Assembly (NCBI GenBank): GCA_036260665.1
Contig: DATAMF010000147.1
Span: forward strand, 17,297-81,296
DNA: 64,000 nt
From: DATAMF01 sp036260665
GTDB lineage: Bacteria; Chloroflexota; Anaerolineae; Aggregatilineales; Aggregatilineaceae
Direction of reading: 5' to 3'
Shown: positions 7,834-17,187 of the stretch, piece after piece
Position numbering within the stretch: the stretch's first letter is position 1
Layout: every line of letters begins with the position of its first letter
Program-made: the position numbers and the translations under genes
Notes under the pieces: model-generated
What the model was told of the DNA's origin: nothing
The model's database searches: none
The model's input: only the letters and a program-made list of their open reading frames with translations

Positions 7834-10800
7834 TTACGGTAAGTCCGCGCCGGGCCGGTAATCGATTTGCAGGCTGGTTACTTCCACCACCACATTCGGC
7901 CCGGTCACAAAGAGAAGCAGAGTCAGCGGCTCATTTTGCGGAAAAACGATGACCGGGTTGCCCAATAACTTGTCATTCACATAAAACGCCAGCGTATTGG
8001 CATCGAAACGCTGCAATGACAGCGTAATTTCAACCGTAGGATCAGACTGCGGAACACGCGTTTTGGAACTGAACTGATTATTCTGATTGAGTCCCAGGTT
8101 CAGCAAATCTGGCTCGAATTTGACTTCGCCCATTGCCTGTTGATCGTGCCTATTCTGCGCGCCCAATCCAAAGGCAATTTCACCGTTCGCCAGCGCTTCG
8201 GGATCATACTCCACCAGTTGCATCACCGCTTCGACTTTGGCAATCGTATTGGCCGTGCCGGGCATGAATAAGGCATTGATCAATTCCGGCGTCAGTTCAA
8301 TCGTTATTGAATTGGCGCTGCCCGATGTGATCCGCCACGCGTCATCGTCGCCCGCCTGAAATTCGTCTGCGCTCCAACCCAGTAGATCAACTGGCATGTC
8401 CGCCAGGGCTGCCAATGCATCGTGATTCGGTTCGGAGCCTGCGGGAGCAAAGGTCGCCGGGGTGTCACCCGGATCGAGCGGCTGTAGGGTGGGTGTATAA
8501 ACCACAACAGGCGTCGGGGAACTGACTTCAATCGTAGATTCCGGCGTGTTCGTTGGCGCTTCTGTCGGTACTTCTGTGGTTGGCACATTGGTCGGGATGA
8601 CAAAGGGTGTGTTGGTCGGTGCGTCAGTTGCTGGAACAACCGCAACGGCTGCTGTTGCAGGTGTAACAGGTGTATTGCTCGGTTCGGGGCGTGTGGTGCG
8701 CGTCGGAAACTGCGTGGCAGGTGGCACGAGTTCCGGTTCGCGCGCCGTAGGATGTTGGTTATTGTCTGAGTTTTCGCCTGAAGACCGTATAACAGCAAAT
8801 CCAACCACAGCAACTAACAATACCAGCGATCCTATAATAATCCAGTTCCAGGGAAGGCCGCCGGTTCGTTCACGGCGCGGCGCTGTTTCAGGTTCCTGAT
8901 CATCTTCGAGATAGGATACCGAAGCCGCGCTGGAATCCTCTTCAACCGCCTCCATTTCGATTACATCATCTTCGGCTTCATCTGGCGGAAGCTGCTCGAT
9001 AAGGGACTCCCAGTGGCGGAACAAGGGATAGAGTGGGTGTTTGGTGATAAACAGCGAGGCAAAATGGCGGCTGAAAGCGGCCAATTTCTCCCGCCGGGAA
9101 AAACGCTGTGTGCGGTAGGTTTCCAGCACCGCCGTATACGTTTCTTCCCACTGCCGCACCTGATGCACATAATCCGCCCCCAGCGTTTGCTGCGTCAGAT
9201 TCACAATCCGGCGGTGAACATCGGTAAGCGCGGGATCAGGTTCTTCACTGGTGGACAGGGCGCTTTTTTCCAACACCAGGCGCTGCTGTTGAAGTTCAGC
9301 GGCGGCATCGCGCAACCGAGTAAGCCAATTAGTGAACGGCTCGACTTTCAATCCAGCTTTATCTACTGCCTGCTGTATATGTGATAAGGCGGAGTCTAAC
9401 TGCTGGCGTGCGTTATAAAATTCGCCATCCGACCAGTCCCGCAACGCTTGATTGGTATCATAAACCGCCTGCTCGGTCCCCGACAGCCATTCCGCTGCCA
9501 GCGGCGCGTTGAGCGTTTGCCGGACATTTTCCAGGTCTTTCGGTCCGGTAACGGCGTTCATTGCTTTTTCAGCCGCTTCGACTAAACGCCGCCCCGTGAG
9601 CATCCGATCCAGCACCTGGAAAGCGCGATGCGTCCGGGCATCGTCAAAGGTGTGGCTGGCTGCATTACGCCAGAATTCCGACTCTTCCAGATCATTATTC
9701 AGCAGCGATAACATGCCCCGCAGCACATAATGCAGATACAGTGCGCGCCAGCCTGCGCTGCTGCTCTGCTGCATGTACGCGACAATGCCCCGGCTCATCG
9801 CACGCAGATAGAGCGTGGTGTTCGGCATCTGCTCGGCAAACGTCCGGCGCTCTTGATCTTCATCTGACAGCAGCGTACTCAGGGTTTCTGTTTCGGCTTG
9901 ATCGGTCCGTTCAATATCGGTGACTCCATCATCCGCCAGCCAGCGTTCGAGCAGTTCTCCTAATTTTCGCAGTCGATCTGCGGCGAGACGCTCACCTTCT
10001 GTCCGAGCATGTTCCCGTGCTTTTTGTCCGATCTCAGCGGCTAGCGCGCCCCGCCCTTGATCCCAGGCTTTCCAGCCCTCGGTCAATGAATCGGCCAGCC
10101 GTGTATTGGGGCTGTGACGCTCAACTTGCGCGGCGTCTGCCAGCCGGGTAGCAAAATTACCCAGCCACGCAGCGAGATTTTCATTAAAGGTGCGCAAAAT
10201 ATCAGCCGTGCTGCGCAGCATATCAATTGTGGGCTGTCGGCGTCCCAGCGCCAGATAATTAACAACCGTATTCCAGCCCTGAGATGCTCGTTCCAGTGCT
10301 GCCGCCGTTGCATGAAGCTGTGCATCGGACAGATCATCCAGATAGGGTCGTAAAAATTCCTGAACATCAGCAAACCACATCGCCAGATTGGTGCCGTCTG
10401 CTTTGGGTTTAAATTGGCCGAGTGCAGCTAAAGCCTGGTGAACTTCGTCAAAGTAATCGTGCAGTGTATCAAAAAATGGCGAGGTGGGATCGACCTGATG
10501 CGCCTGATGCAGCAGTTCTCCTGCCCGTCCCGGATCGCGGATCACATACTCACCGACCTGCCCCAAATTTTCTGTAACGGCGTGGATAGCGCGTTGTGCA
10601 TAAATGACGGAGGATAATAGCGCTTCGTCGGCGCTAGACTCCGCCTCCAACTGCTCTAATAAAGCGCCCACATCTTCATAGCGGACTTGCAGCGCCGTCA
10701 AACCTGGCTGCGGAGGCTGCGCAAGCAGTTTATCGATGTCATCCAGCAGCGCATTATCTTCTCCTAATTCGTGTTGCAGCCGCGCCAGATGAGGCCGCAG

Positions 10801-12111
10801 CAGCGTGACTTCGGCCACCGTCCGCGATAGTTGTTCTGCTAACAGCCATTGCGCCTGCCGCGCTGCATTCCGATTTTCGTTGGTGGTCAACAAAATCTGC
10901 CCTGCCGCTGATACATCTCCCGCAAACAGGGGGGCAAGCGCAGCTAAAAATCCGGCAGGCGGTGGTGCGATCCGCATCTCTTCGAGTGTGCCCGTGGCGC
11001 TGATCAAAAATTCAATCAACGGGCGGCTGTTATTATCGGCAGTGGGTAATAAGTCACCGAGGAGTGATGATGCGCGCGGCCAATTTCCACTTTCCAGGTA
11101 AATTCGTATCGCGTCGAGATCAGCCTGGATCGTAATTTGCTTGAGGTAGGATCGGATCTGTGCTGCTAATGCATTTGTTTCAGGATACCCAGGGTCCATA
11201 TCTTGTGCGGCACGCAGCGCTTCAGCCAGTTCTTCGAGTTCGTTCTGGCTGGCGGTAGCGCGAACACGTTTCCGCACGCGGGATAGAATGTCATCGCGGG
11301 CTTTTTCTAACGGCTGGCGATACTCACTCAGCGCATTTTTCAACTCTACGATAGAGCCGTACCGCCGTTTGGGATCGGGGTTCACCGCGCGGGTCACAAT
11401 GGATTGCAGTTTGGCGGAAATACGCTCAGCATCCACGCCGAAGTTGACAAAAAAAGTGTCTCCTTCTTCTTCGACGACCAGTCGTTTGCCCCCGGTCAGA
11501 ACAAAATAGATCAGTTCGCCACACTGGTAAATATCCGTGCTGCGGCTGATGTTCGACAGCGCGCCCGGCTCATCCAGAAAAACAGCATTTCCCCAGTCAA
11601 TCACTTTGAGGCGATACTGATCTCGATCCCAGAAGAGATGCTTGGCGTCCACATCGTTATAGATTATGCGTTTATCATGCGCCAGAGCCAGCAGATCGAG
11701 CAGATGGTCAATAACCACCAGTGCTTCGAGTTCAGACAGGTATTCGCCGCGTTCTGCCCGTTCTAAAACCATCTCTTCGAGAGTTTGGCCCAGGGCGAAA
11801 TCCATTACAATATAGTCGTGAGTGTGTCCGCCCACGCGAAATACGCCCGATCCGCGCAGTTCGGTAAGCACTGGATGCCCGGACAGCCGTTCGAGCGCTT
11901 GTTTTTCGATTCGGATGCTGACTTCTTGCCCGGCACGCATCGGCGGGGCGTCTTGAGGAGCGGGGCGTTTGATGACGACGGGGCGATCCTGGTCCTGTGT
12001 ATCATACGCGCGCAGAGTCTCGCCAGACCGTCCACGAGGATAAATCGTATCGTAACGATAGCGGTTATCAAACAGGCTTTCGGTTAAACGCCCGGATGGT
12101 CGAGCACCCAT
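7834..12111 (-). CDS. large transmembrane atypical Ser/Thr kinase with helical repeats and extracytoplasmic domain
   Basis: First gene of the operon, 1425 aa. Residues about 15-275 form a kinase domain: G-R-S-G in the nucleotide loop, V-V-I-K (ATP Lys), catalytic loop Y-N-D-V-D-A-K-H and I-D-W-G for D-F-G. The catalytic Asp and metal Asp are kept, but the loop Lys is Asp and the metal Asn is His. About 800 residues of helical repeats follow. One transmembrane helix is at about 1085-1108, then a Thr/Pro-rich linker to about 1225, then a 200-residue beta-rich outer domain reminiscent of concanavalin-like ligand-binding folds. Start supported by AGGAG 7 bases upstream. It diverges from the SARP regulator at 12254. 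Likely a surface-sensing kinase that signals with the two genes after it. Confidence 0.8.
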   Translation of the reverse strand: MGARPSGRLTESLFDNRYRYDTIYPRGRSGETLRAYDTQDQDRPVVIKRPAPQDAPPMRAGQEVSIRIEKQALERLSGHPVLTELRGSGVFRVGGHTHDYIVMDFALGQTLEEMVLERAERGEYLSELEALVVIDHLLDLLALAHDKRIIYNDVDAKHLFWDRDQYRLKVIDWGNAVFLDEPGALSNISRSTDIYQCGELIYFVLTGGKRLVVEEEGDTFFVNFGVDAERISAKLQSIVTRAVNPDPKRRYGSIVELKNALSEYRQPLEKARDDILSRVRKRVRATASQNELEELAEALRAAQDMDPGYPETNALAAQIRSYLKQITIQADLDAIRIYLESGNWPRASSLLGDLLPTADNNSRPLIEFLISATGTLEEMRIAPPPAGFLAALAPLFAGDVSAAGQILLTTNENRNAARQAQWLLAEQLSRTVAEVTLLRPHLARLQHELGEDNALLDDIDKLLAQPPQPGLTALQVRYEDVGALLEQLEAESSADEALLSSVIYAQRAIHAVTENLGQVGEYVIRDPGRAGELLHQAHQVDPTSPFFDTLHDYFDEVHQALAALGQFKPKADGTNLAMWFADVQEFLRPYLDDLSDAQLHATAAALERASQGWNTVVNYLALGRRQPTIDMLRSTADILRTFNENLAAWLGNFATRLADAAQVERHSPNTRLADSLTEGWKAWDQGRGALAAEIGQKAREHARTEGERLAADRLRKLGELLERWLADDGVTDIERTDQAETETLSTLLSDEDQERRTFAEQMPNTTLYLRAMSRGIVAYMQQSSSAGWRALYLHYVLRGMLSLLNNDLEESEFWRNAASHTFDDARTHRAFQVLDRMLTGRRLVEAAEKAMNAVTGPKDLENVRQTLNAPLAAEWLSGTEQAVYDTNQALRDWSDGEFYNARQQLDSALSHIQQAVDKAGLKVEPFTNWLTRLRDAAAELQQQRLVLEKSALSTSEEPDPALTDVHRRIVNLTQQTLGADYVHQVRQWEETYTAVLETYRTQRFSRREKLAAFSRHFASLFITKHPLYPLFRHWESLIEQLPPDEAEDDVIEMEAVEEDSSAASVSYLEDDQEPETAPRRERTGGLPWNWIIIGSLVLLVAVVGFAVIRSSGENSDNNQHPTAREPELVPPATQFPTRTTRPEPSNTPVTPATAAVAVVPATDAPTNTPFVIPTNVPTTEVPTEAPTNTPESTIEVSSPTPVVVYTPTLQPLDPGDTPATFAPAGSEPNHDALAALADMPVDLLGWSADEFQAGDDDAWRITSGSANSITIELTPELINALFMPGTANTIAKVEAVMQLVEYDPEALANGEIAFGLGAQNRHDQQAMGEVKFEPDLLNLGLNQNNQFSSKTRVPQSDPTVEITLSLQRFDANTLAFYVNDKLLGNPVIVFPQNEPLTLLLFVTGPNVVVEVTSLQIDYRPGADLP

Positions 12112-12145
12112 GCAAAACTCCTATCACAGCCCAATGAACGCTTCT

Positions 12146-12175
12146 ATTGTACGCGTCCAACCGTTCGAATACCAA
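12146..12175 (-). promoter_or_regulatory. candidate promoter of the kinase operon
   Basis: On the minus strand, TTGGTA (12175-12170), 18-base spacer, TACAAT (12151-12146), about 35 bases before the start at 12111. Four and five of six bases match consensus. The region 12112-12253 must also hold the promoter of the divergent SARP gene, which I cannot place with confidence. Confidence 0.5.
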
Positions 12176-12253
12176 CCGGATCGATTCACCAAAAATGCCA
12201 GTTCGTGCTAGAGTTGAACATGAGTTTATTTGCGCGAACACTGAGTTAGAACT

Positions 12254-15200
12254 ATGGCAGTCACATTTCACTTTTACCTGTTTGGCCCGCCACGCTTATT
12301 GATCGATGAACGCAACGTGGTCCTCCCTCCCCAACCCGCTGCGTTTGTCTCGTTTTTGCTGCTCAATCGTCAGCGGCGTATTACCCGTGAAGAGGTTCAG
12401 GCTGCGTTCTGGCCCGATGCCGCACCGGAAAAAGCCCAGGAACGTCTGCGGCGTACCCTGTATTTGCTGCGTCAGGCAATCCATCCCCATACAGATTTGA
12501 TTGCAACTGAAGGTAGCGAATTGGCGATTGCACCAGAAGCTAATCTGCGCGTGGATTACGAAGAATTTGAGCGGGCACTGATGAACGCCTATCGCACCGA
12601 CTTGCCCGCACGCCAGCCTTTGAGCGAAGCCGTTGCCCTCTATAAAGATGATCTGCTGAAAGATATTTATGCCGATTGGGTTTTGTTGGAGCGTGAACAC
12701 GCTCACCAGCGTTTCCTGACCGCGCTCCGCCATTTGATCCTGGTCTGCCAGCAGGCAGGCGATTGGAGCGGTGTCATCGATTATGCTCATCGCCTACGCG
12801 AACAAGACCCATTGCAGGAGGCTGCCTACCGGGCGTTGATGATGGCGTATTACGCCATGGGAGATCGCAGCGCGGCCATTCGCCAGTACCAGCAGTGCGT
12901 CGATATTCTGGATCAAGAGCTGGCGGCGGAGCCGATGCCGGAAACCACTCAACTCTACGAAGACATTCGACAGGGACAGGCAGTCGTACCGGTTGCGCTT
13001 CCTTCATCTCCGGTAGTTCCGGCCCCGGTCGCCACCGGCATTGACTGGGTTCCATTAGTGGGACGTGACGAAGAACTGGCACGTATCACATTGGAATGGC
13101 GCGTTTGTCAGCGCAATAAGAGCCAACTTTTGCTCGTCACCGGACCAGCCGGAATGGGCAAAACCCGTCTGGTTGAAGAAGCCATAAGCCGCATCCCCGG
13201 CCCGAATGTCACCGTGCTGATCGGCAACTGTTATGCGATGGAAGCCGGGACGCCCTATCAACTTATTGCCGAACTGATGCGCCAGGCTGTTGAAAAGGTA
13301 GCAGATCGATTATCTGCTACTACTCGCCAGGATCTCGCTCAATTGGTGCCGACGCTGAAAAGTGGCAAACGCCTGGAAACGGCAACACGCCTCAGCATGG
13401 GGCCAGACGCCAGCATTTTACTGCAAGAAGCGGTAACCGAGGTGATCCGGCTGCTGGCTTCATCTGGGGATGGGCTGTGGTTGGTGACGGAAGATTTACA
13501 TTGGGCAGACCCCGCCAGCCTCGCTTGTCTGAACCATGCCCTGCGCCGCTGCCACGATCTCCCACTGATGGTATTGGCAACCCTCCGTGACGAGGAAGTT
13601 TCCTATGATTCCCCGCTCATGGATTGGCCGACCAGTTCGGTGCATGCGCCCGCGCCCACCACTTTGATCCGTCTTCCACCGCTGCCGCAAGACGAATTAC
13701 AACGGTTGTTGGTCGAGTTAGTGAAAGAAGATATGAGCGGTTTTGCGCCGATGTTATATCGTGAAACGGCTGGGAATCCGTTTTTTGTGGTCGAGACACT
13801 GCGCGCTCTGGTGGAACAAGGCCTGCTATACGAGAAAAACGGAAACTGGCAGCTTCGCGCCGGTGCCCTTCCCGATCCGGCTGATTTACCCATGTCTGAA
13901 ACCGCACTTGGCATGATCCGGGGGCGTGTTCGCCGCCTGTCGCGTGCCGCTCAGGAAGTGCTTACCATCGCGGCGGTAGTCGAACACGACATTGATGAAA
14001 AAATGCTGGCAGTTTTGGCCGAGCCAACCGTGGCCGTTGATCTCGCCTTAGAGGAACTGCTCAAAGCGTTTATTCTTGAGGAAACCTCACCTGGACTCTA
14101 CCAGTTTTGCCATATCAAGGTCCGTGAAATTATGTATGCCGATACCAGCGCACCGCGCCGCCGCTTTTTGCACCGCCATACGGCTGATTATCTGGCTCAA
14201 CATGGCGGCACACGTAATCTCGGTGGCATCTCGAAGCTGGCCTATCACTACAGTCAGGCCCGTGAGTGGACTCAGGCCCTGGTTAATCACTGGTGGTCGG
14301 CCCATACGGCGCTGCTGGCCGGAGCCATGGCGGAAGCAAATCGTTATGCGGAACAGGCCCAACGTATCCTCGATGAACATGCTTCGGAAGTCGATGCTTC
14401 AAATCTGCCCGAACCGCTGCCCGCAATCCAGTTTGATCTGTTTTCCCTTCGCGCGGAATTTCTGCGTCAGGCGGCAACCGCAGGGCTGTATTATCCGCCC
14501 GATATGATGGAAGCGATGAATGCGTTGATCGAGCAGGTCGATGAAGCACGTCAGGCTCGTGCTTCGCTTCAACAGGCGATTCATCTGCTGGGTCAGGGTA
14601 AGCTGACGGGGGCGAAAGAAGCCGCCGAACGAGGCCGCGCGCTTTATTCCAAAGTCGGCGATCTGTTAGGAGAATTAGATGCCACCCAGCACCAGATCGA
14701 TATTGCCTATCGTGCCGGGGATATGGTCCTGGTTCGCTTCCTGATGACCGCGTTACGCCGTCTGGGACAAACGGCTGTTAATCCCGAAATCCGCCGGTTG
14801 CTCGATGAAAACGAGATGCGATTTGCCACCTATGAAGGCCGTTGGATGGATGTGCTGCATCTGGCGCTAAAACTTTCCTCCAGAACCAGCGGTTTAGATC
14901 CGGCGTTAGCCTGGTTATCTCAGATGAATCTGGGCATTGCTTACATGAAATTGGGTAATTTTGAAGAAGCCTATGATGTCGCGCAGCATGCGGTTGAGGT
15001 GAGCAAAGATGCGGGCGTACTCGGTTTGGGGGCACAAGTGCTGTTAGCACGCCTCGAATTATGGCGCGGCAATAACGATATTGCGGCTAAAATGCTGCTT
15101 GATCTCCTTGAAAGCCCGCACCCCCTGATGGGTGAGGTCGAAATGGTCCCGCCGGCCTTGGCACTGGTACGCTGTTATGTGGTGATGGGTGACGACGACG

Positions 15201-15634
15201 GTGCAAAAAAGTGGGCTAAACGTGCCTCTAAAGCCATGTCTCAAATTCAACTCCCGATCCTGTATCCGCTTTCACAAGTCGCCTGGGCGCTGGCCGATAT
15301 TGCCGCTTCACGTTATGAAGATGCGCGTAAGAGCCTGAATTATCCTATCGAGTATATGCTGCTGCTGGAAGATACTTCTCCGCAGGAAATTTTCGCGCTG
15401 CGGGCGGCGGCGGAATTAGGATTCGGAAACCATGAGAAGGCCGCGCATTGGATTGGGCAGGCATCATCAGTTATTCAGCAGCAGGCCGATCAGATCGAAA
15501 ATGCCCACTACCGGACTCTGTTTCTTAACCGTGTTCCGCTCCACCAGTTTATCGACAGCGTACAAGCGGGGGCCAAATGGCAGCCACAGGAAGCGCTTTG
15601 TTTTCAAGATCAGGCTGGCGAATGGACCATCTGA
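12254..15634 (+). CDS. SARP-type transcriptional regulator with AAA ATPase and TPR-like C-terminus
   Basis: 1126 aa, AfsR-like architecture. Residues 1-95: winged-helix DNA-binding domain of the OmpR/SARP type. About 97-245: bacterial transcriptional activator (BTAD) domain with TPR-like helices. About 270-460: STAND-type ATPase with Walker A G-P-A-G-M-G-K-T at 297-304 and Walker B L-W-L-V-T-E-D-L-H-W-A-D near 406-418. The remainder to about 1110 is helical, with TPR-like repeats that in this class sense a ligand or partner. In the family, ATP binding and oligomerisation switch on transcription. It is divergently placed to the kinase operon, which fits the AfsK/AfsR arrangement where a Ser/Thr kinase feeds such a regulator; this link is inference. 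Its stop is three bases from that of the convergent peptidase. Confidence 0.85.
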   Translation: MAVTFHFYLFGPPRLLIDERNVVLPPQPAAFVSFLLLNRQRRITREEVQAAFWPDAAPEKAQERLRRTLYLLRQAIHPHTDLIATEGSELAIAPEANLRVDYEEFERALMNAYRTDLPARQPLSEAVALYKDDLLKDIYADWVLLEREHAHQRFLTALRHLILVCQQAGDWSGVIDYAHRLREQDPLQEAAYRALMMAYYAMGDRSAAIRQYQQCVDILDQELAAEPMPETTQLYEDIRQGQAVVPVALPSSPVVPAPVATGIDWVPLVGRDEELARITLEWRVCQRNKSQLLLVTGPAGMGKTRLVEEAISRIPGPNVTVLIGNCYAMEAGTPYQLIAELMRQAVEKVADRLSATTRQDLAQLVPTLKSGKRLETATRLSMGPDASILLQEAVTEVIRLLASSGDGLWLVTEDLHWADPASLACLNHALRRCHDLPLMVLATLRDEEVSYDSPLMDWPTSSVHAPAPTTLIRLPPLPQDELQRLLVELVKEDMSGFAPMLYRETAGNPFFVVETLRALVEQGLLYEKNGNWQLRAGALPDPADLPMSETALGMIRGRVRRLSRAAQEVLTIAAVVEHDIDEKMLAVLAEPTVAVDLALEELLKAFILEETSPGLYQFCHIKVREIMYADTSAPRRRFLHRHTADYLAQHGGTRNLGGISKLAYHYSQAREWTQALVNHWWSAHTALLAGAMAEANRYAEQAQRILDEHASEVDASNLPEPLPAIQFDLFSLRAEFLRQAATAGLYYPPDMMEAMNALIEQVDEARQARASLQQAIHLLGQGKLTGAKEAAERGRALYSKVGDLLGELDATQHQIDIAYRAGDMVLVRFLMTALRRLGQTAVNPEIRRLLDENEMRFATYEGRWMDVLHLALKLSSRTSGLDPALAWLSQMNLGIAYMKLGNFEEAYDVAQHAVEVSKDAGVLGLGAQVLLARLELWRGNNDIAAKMLLDLLESPHPLMGEVEMVPPALALVRCYVVMGDDDGAKKWAKRASKAMSQIQLPILYPLSQVAWALADIAASRYEDARKSLNYPIEYMLLLEDTSPQEIFALRAAAELGFGNHEKAAHWIGQASSVIQQQADQIENAHYRTLFLNRVPLHQFIDSVQAGAKWQPQEALCFQDQAGEWTI

Positions 15635-15637
15635 TTA

Positions 15638-16813
15638 TCACCAATACTTCATTTGGTCCGCAACTGTCAGCGCCAACAGGATCACATGCCATACGCCATC
15701 GGCGAGAGGAGTAGTTTCGATATACTCGTCCGGACGGTGTGCATGTCCTCCATATGAGATCCCGATTGTCACGGTGGGGAGACCGTTAGCAAGCAGCACA
15801 TTGGCATCGGTACTGCCCGACTCATAAAAAACTGGGTGGCTGATCACATCCAGGGCCGCCGCCGCCATCTGCACCAAGGGGTGGCTCGGGCTGATATAGC
15901 CAGATGGTCGATCTCCTACTACATCAATTTCAAATGTCAAATCGGTTTTGCTCACCCGTTTAATCGCATCCATGACTTGTTGTTCAAGCGCTTGTAATGT
16001 TTTGCTGTCCTCGGAGCGCATATCCAGGTAAAACTCTGCCGTTGTTGCGATGCTGTTGACTGACTGCCCACCGCTGATCAGCCCGATGTTATAGGTCGTG
16101 CGCGGCGATACAGGTGGTATTATGGCGACAATCTGCGCTCCCAATTCAACCAAACCATGAATCGCGCTGGGCTGCCCAAAATGCAGCCAACTATGCCCTC
16201 CCGGTGCCCGGCAGGTGATCCGCCAACGCCGCACCGCAATCCCGCCATGATAAATTCGCCCCAATGCCATGCCCTCTAATACAACCGCCGCACCCAATCG
16301 ATCTTTGAGATGATCCCACACTGCGCGGATTCCGCCGAGATCACCCAACCCTTCTTCACGGCTGTTGGCGACAAACCAAATATCGGCAGCAGGCTGAATA
16401 TGATGCTTTTGACACACATCCAGCAAAAACAACAGTCCCGCTACGCCCAGGCTGTTATCGCCCAGACCGGGACCATAAATTTGCGTGTCTTTTCGTTGAA
16501 TGGTGAGATCGGCATCGGCAGCGAAAACCGTATCTGTGTGCGCCGAAATTAATAGCGCGGGGCTGGTCGAATCGGTTCCCGGCCAACATCCATACACGTT
16601 ATAGACTTCATCAGTATGCACATCGCGTAGTGGGTAACGCTCAAACAGGCTTTGAATGTAGACTGCGCGCCGTTCCTCCGCGAACGTGGGAGATGCGATC
16701 TGCTGGATACGAATGGCGCTATCTACAATATCCTGAATATTGATCTGCTCCCGAATGCGGGAAAGCAGGGGCGAGTTGGCTAATTTTTGTAAGGCTTGAA
16801 CAGATTGGTGCAT
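15638..16813 (-). CDS. M20-family metallopeptidase
   Basis: 391 aa, the usual length for M20 aminopeptidases/deacylases. Zinc ligands are readable: A-H-T-D-T-V (H92, D94), G-L-G-D-N-S (D119), S-R-E-E-G (catalytic E153 and ligand E154), and a late G-G-H-A-H motif near residue 365. A dimerisation domain sits between about 195 and 305. No signal peptide, so cytoplasmic hydrolysis of a peptide or N-acyl amino acid is expected. The closest general match by eye is the PepT/PepV-like group rather than ArgE or DapE, but the substrate cannot be read from sequence. Monocistronic. Confidence 0.85.
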   Translation of the reverse strand: MHQSVQALQKLANSPLLSRIREQINIQDIVDSAIRIQQIASPTFAEERRAVYIQSLFERYPLRDVHTDEVYNVYGCWPGTDSTSPALLISAHTDTVFAADADLTIQRKDTQIYGPGLGDNSLGVAGLLFLLDVCQKHHIQPAADIWFVANSREEGLGDLGGIRAVWDHLKDRLGAAVVLEGMALGRIYHGGIAVRRWRITCRAPGGHSWLHFGQPSAIHGLVELGAQIVAIIPPVSPRTTYNIGLISGGQSVNSIATTAEFYLDMRSEDSKTLQALEQQVMDAIKRVSKTDLTFEIDVVGDRPSGYISPSHPLVQMAAAALDVISHPVFYESGSTDANVLLANGLPTVTIGISYGGHAHRPDEYIETTPLADGVWHVILLALTVADQMKYW

Positions 16814-17104
16814 GATTTTTCCTAGTTTGGGTGAGATTAAGTCGCCTATTTTTTATTGATTATGGCGCAATTTCCCTAATCCTGCTGATATCCCACGCGA
16901 CGTGGGATAATGTGGTTAAATTTCATGTGCCCAGTATTAAGAGACACCGCGCGACAATGTTAAATGCATGGAGCTATTTGCTTACCGCCAGATATGGGGT
17001 ATATGGTTCATGATTACCCCCCAGGGCTGGTGTCAATGAATATAATGACGATTTAAATGAGGTAGAAGAAGGAACGTCGTAATACGCATTATTTATTTCA
17101 GAGG

Positions 17105-17132
17105 TTGCCAGCCTGAAACCAGCCACTATAAT
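17105..17132 (+). promoter_or_regulatory. promoter of the response-regulator gene
   Basis: TTGCCA (17105-17110), 16-base spacer, TATAAT (17127-17132). Predicted start point near 17139, about 50 bases before the start codon at 17188. Confidence 0.75.
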
Positions 17133-17136
17133 CGCG

Positions 17137-17168
17137 AATGTTAAAATTTGTGCCCCTCAATGTTAAAA
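17137..17168 (+). repeat. direct repeats AATGTTAAAA, 22 bases apart
   Basis: AATGTTAAAA occurs at 17137-17146 and 17159-17168, exactly 22 bases or two helical turns apart, overlapping the predicted start point. Tandem half-sites on one face of the helix are what OmpR/PhoB-type winged-helix regulators bind, and the next gene encodes one. Autorepression is therefore a reasonable inference. Confidence 0.5.
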
Positions 17169-17187
17169 CGTTAGGTGAAGGTGAGTC

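Larger units (their letters stand above)
16814..17187 (+). other. intergenic region (374 bp) with regulatory sites
   Basis: No credible gene here; the longest frame (16831-17013) lacks a ribosome binding site and coding character. It holds the promoter and direct repeats listed next. A further copy of AATGTTAAA lies at 16956-16964. The left half serves as the leader region of the M20 peptidase on the minus strand. Confidence 0.6.

Noticed and set aside
16831..17013. 60-codon frame in the intergenic region
   Set aside because: No ribosome binding site, low coding character and it overlaps regulatory sequence.
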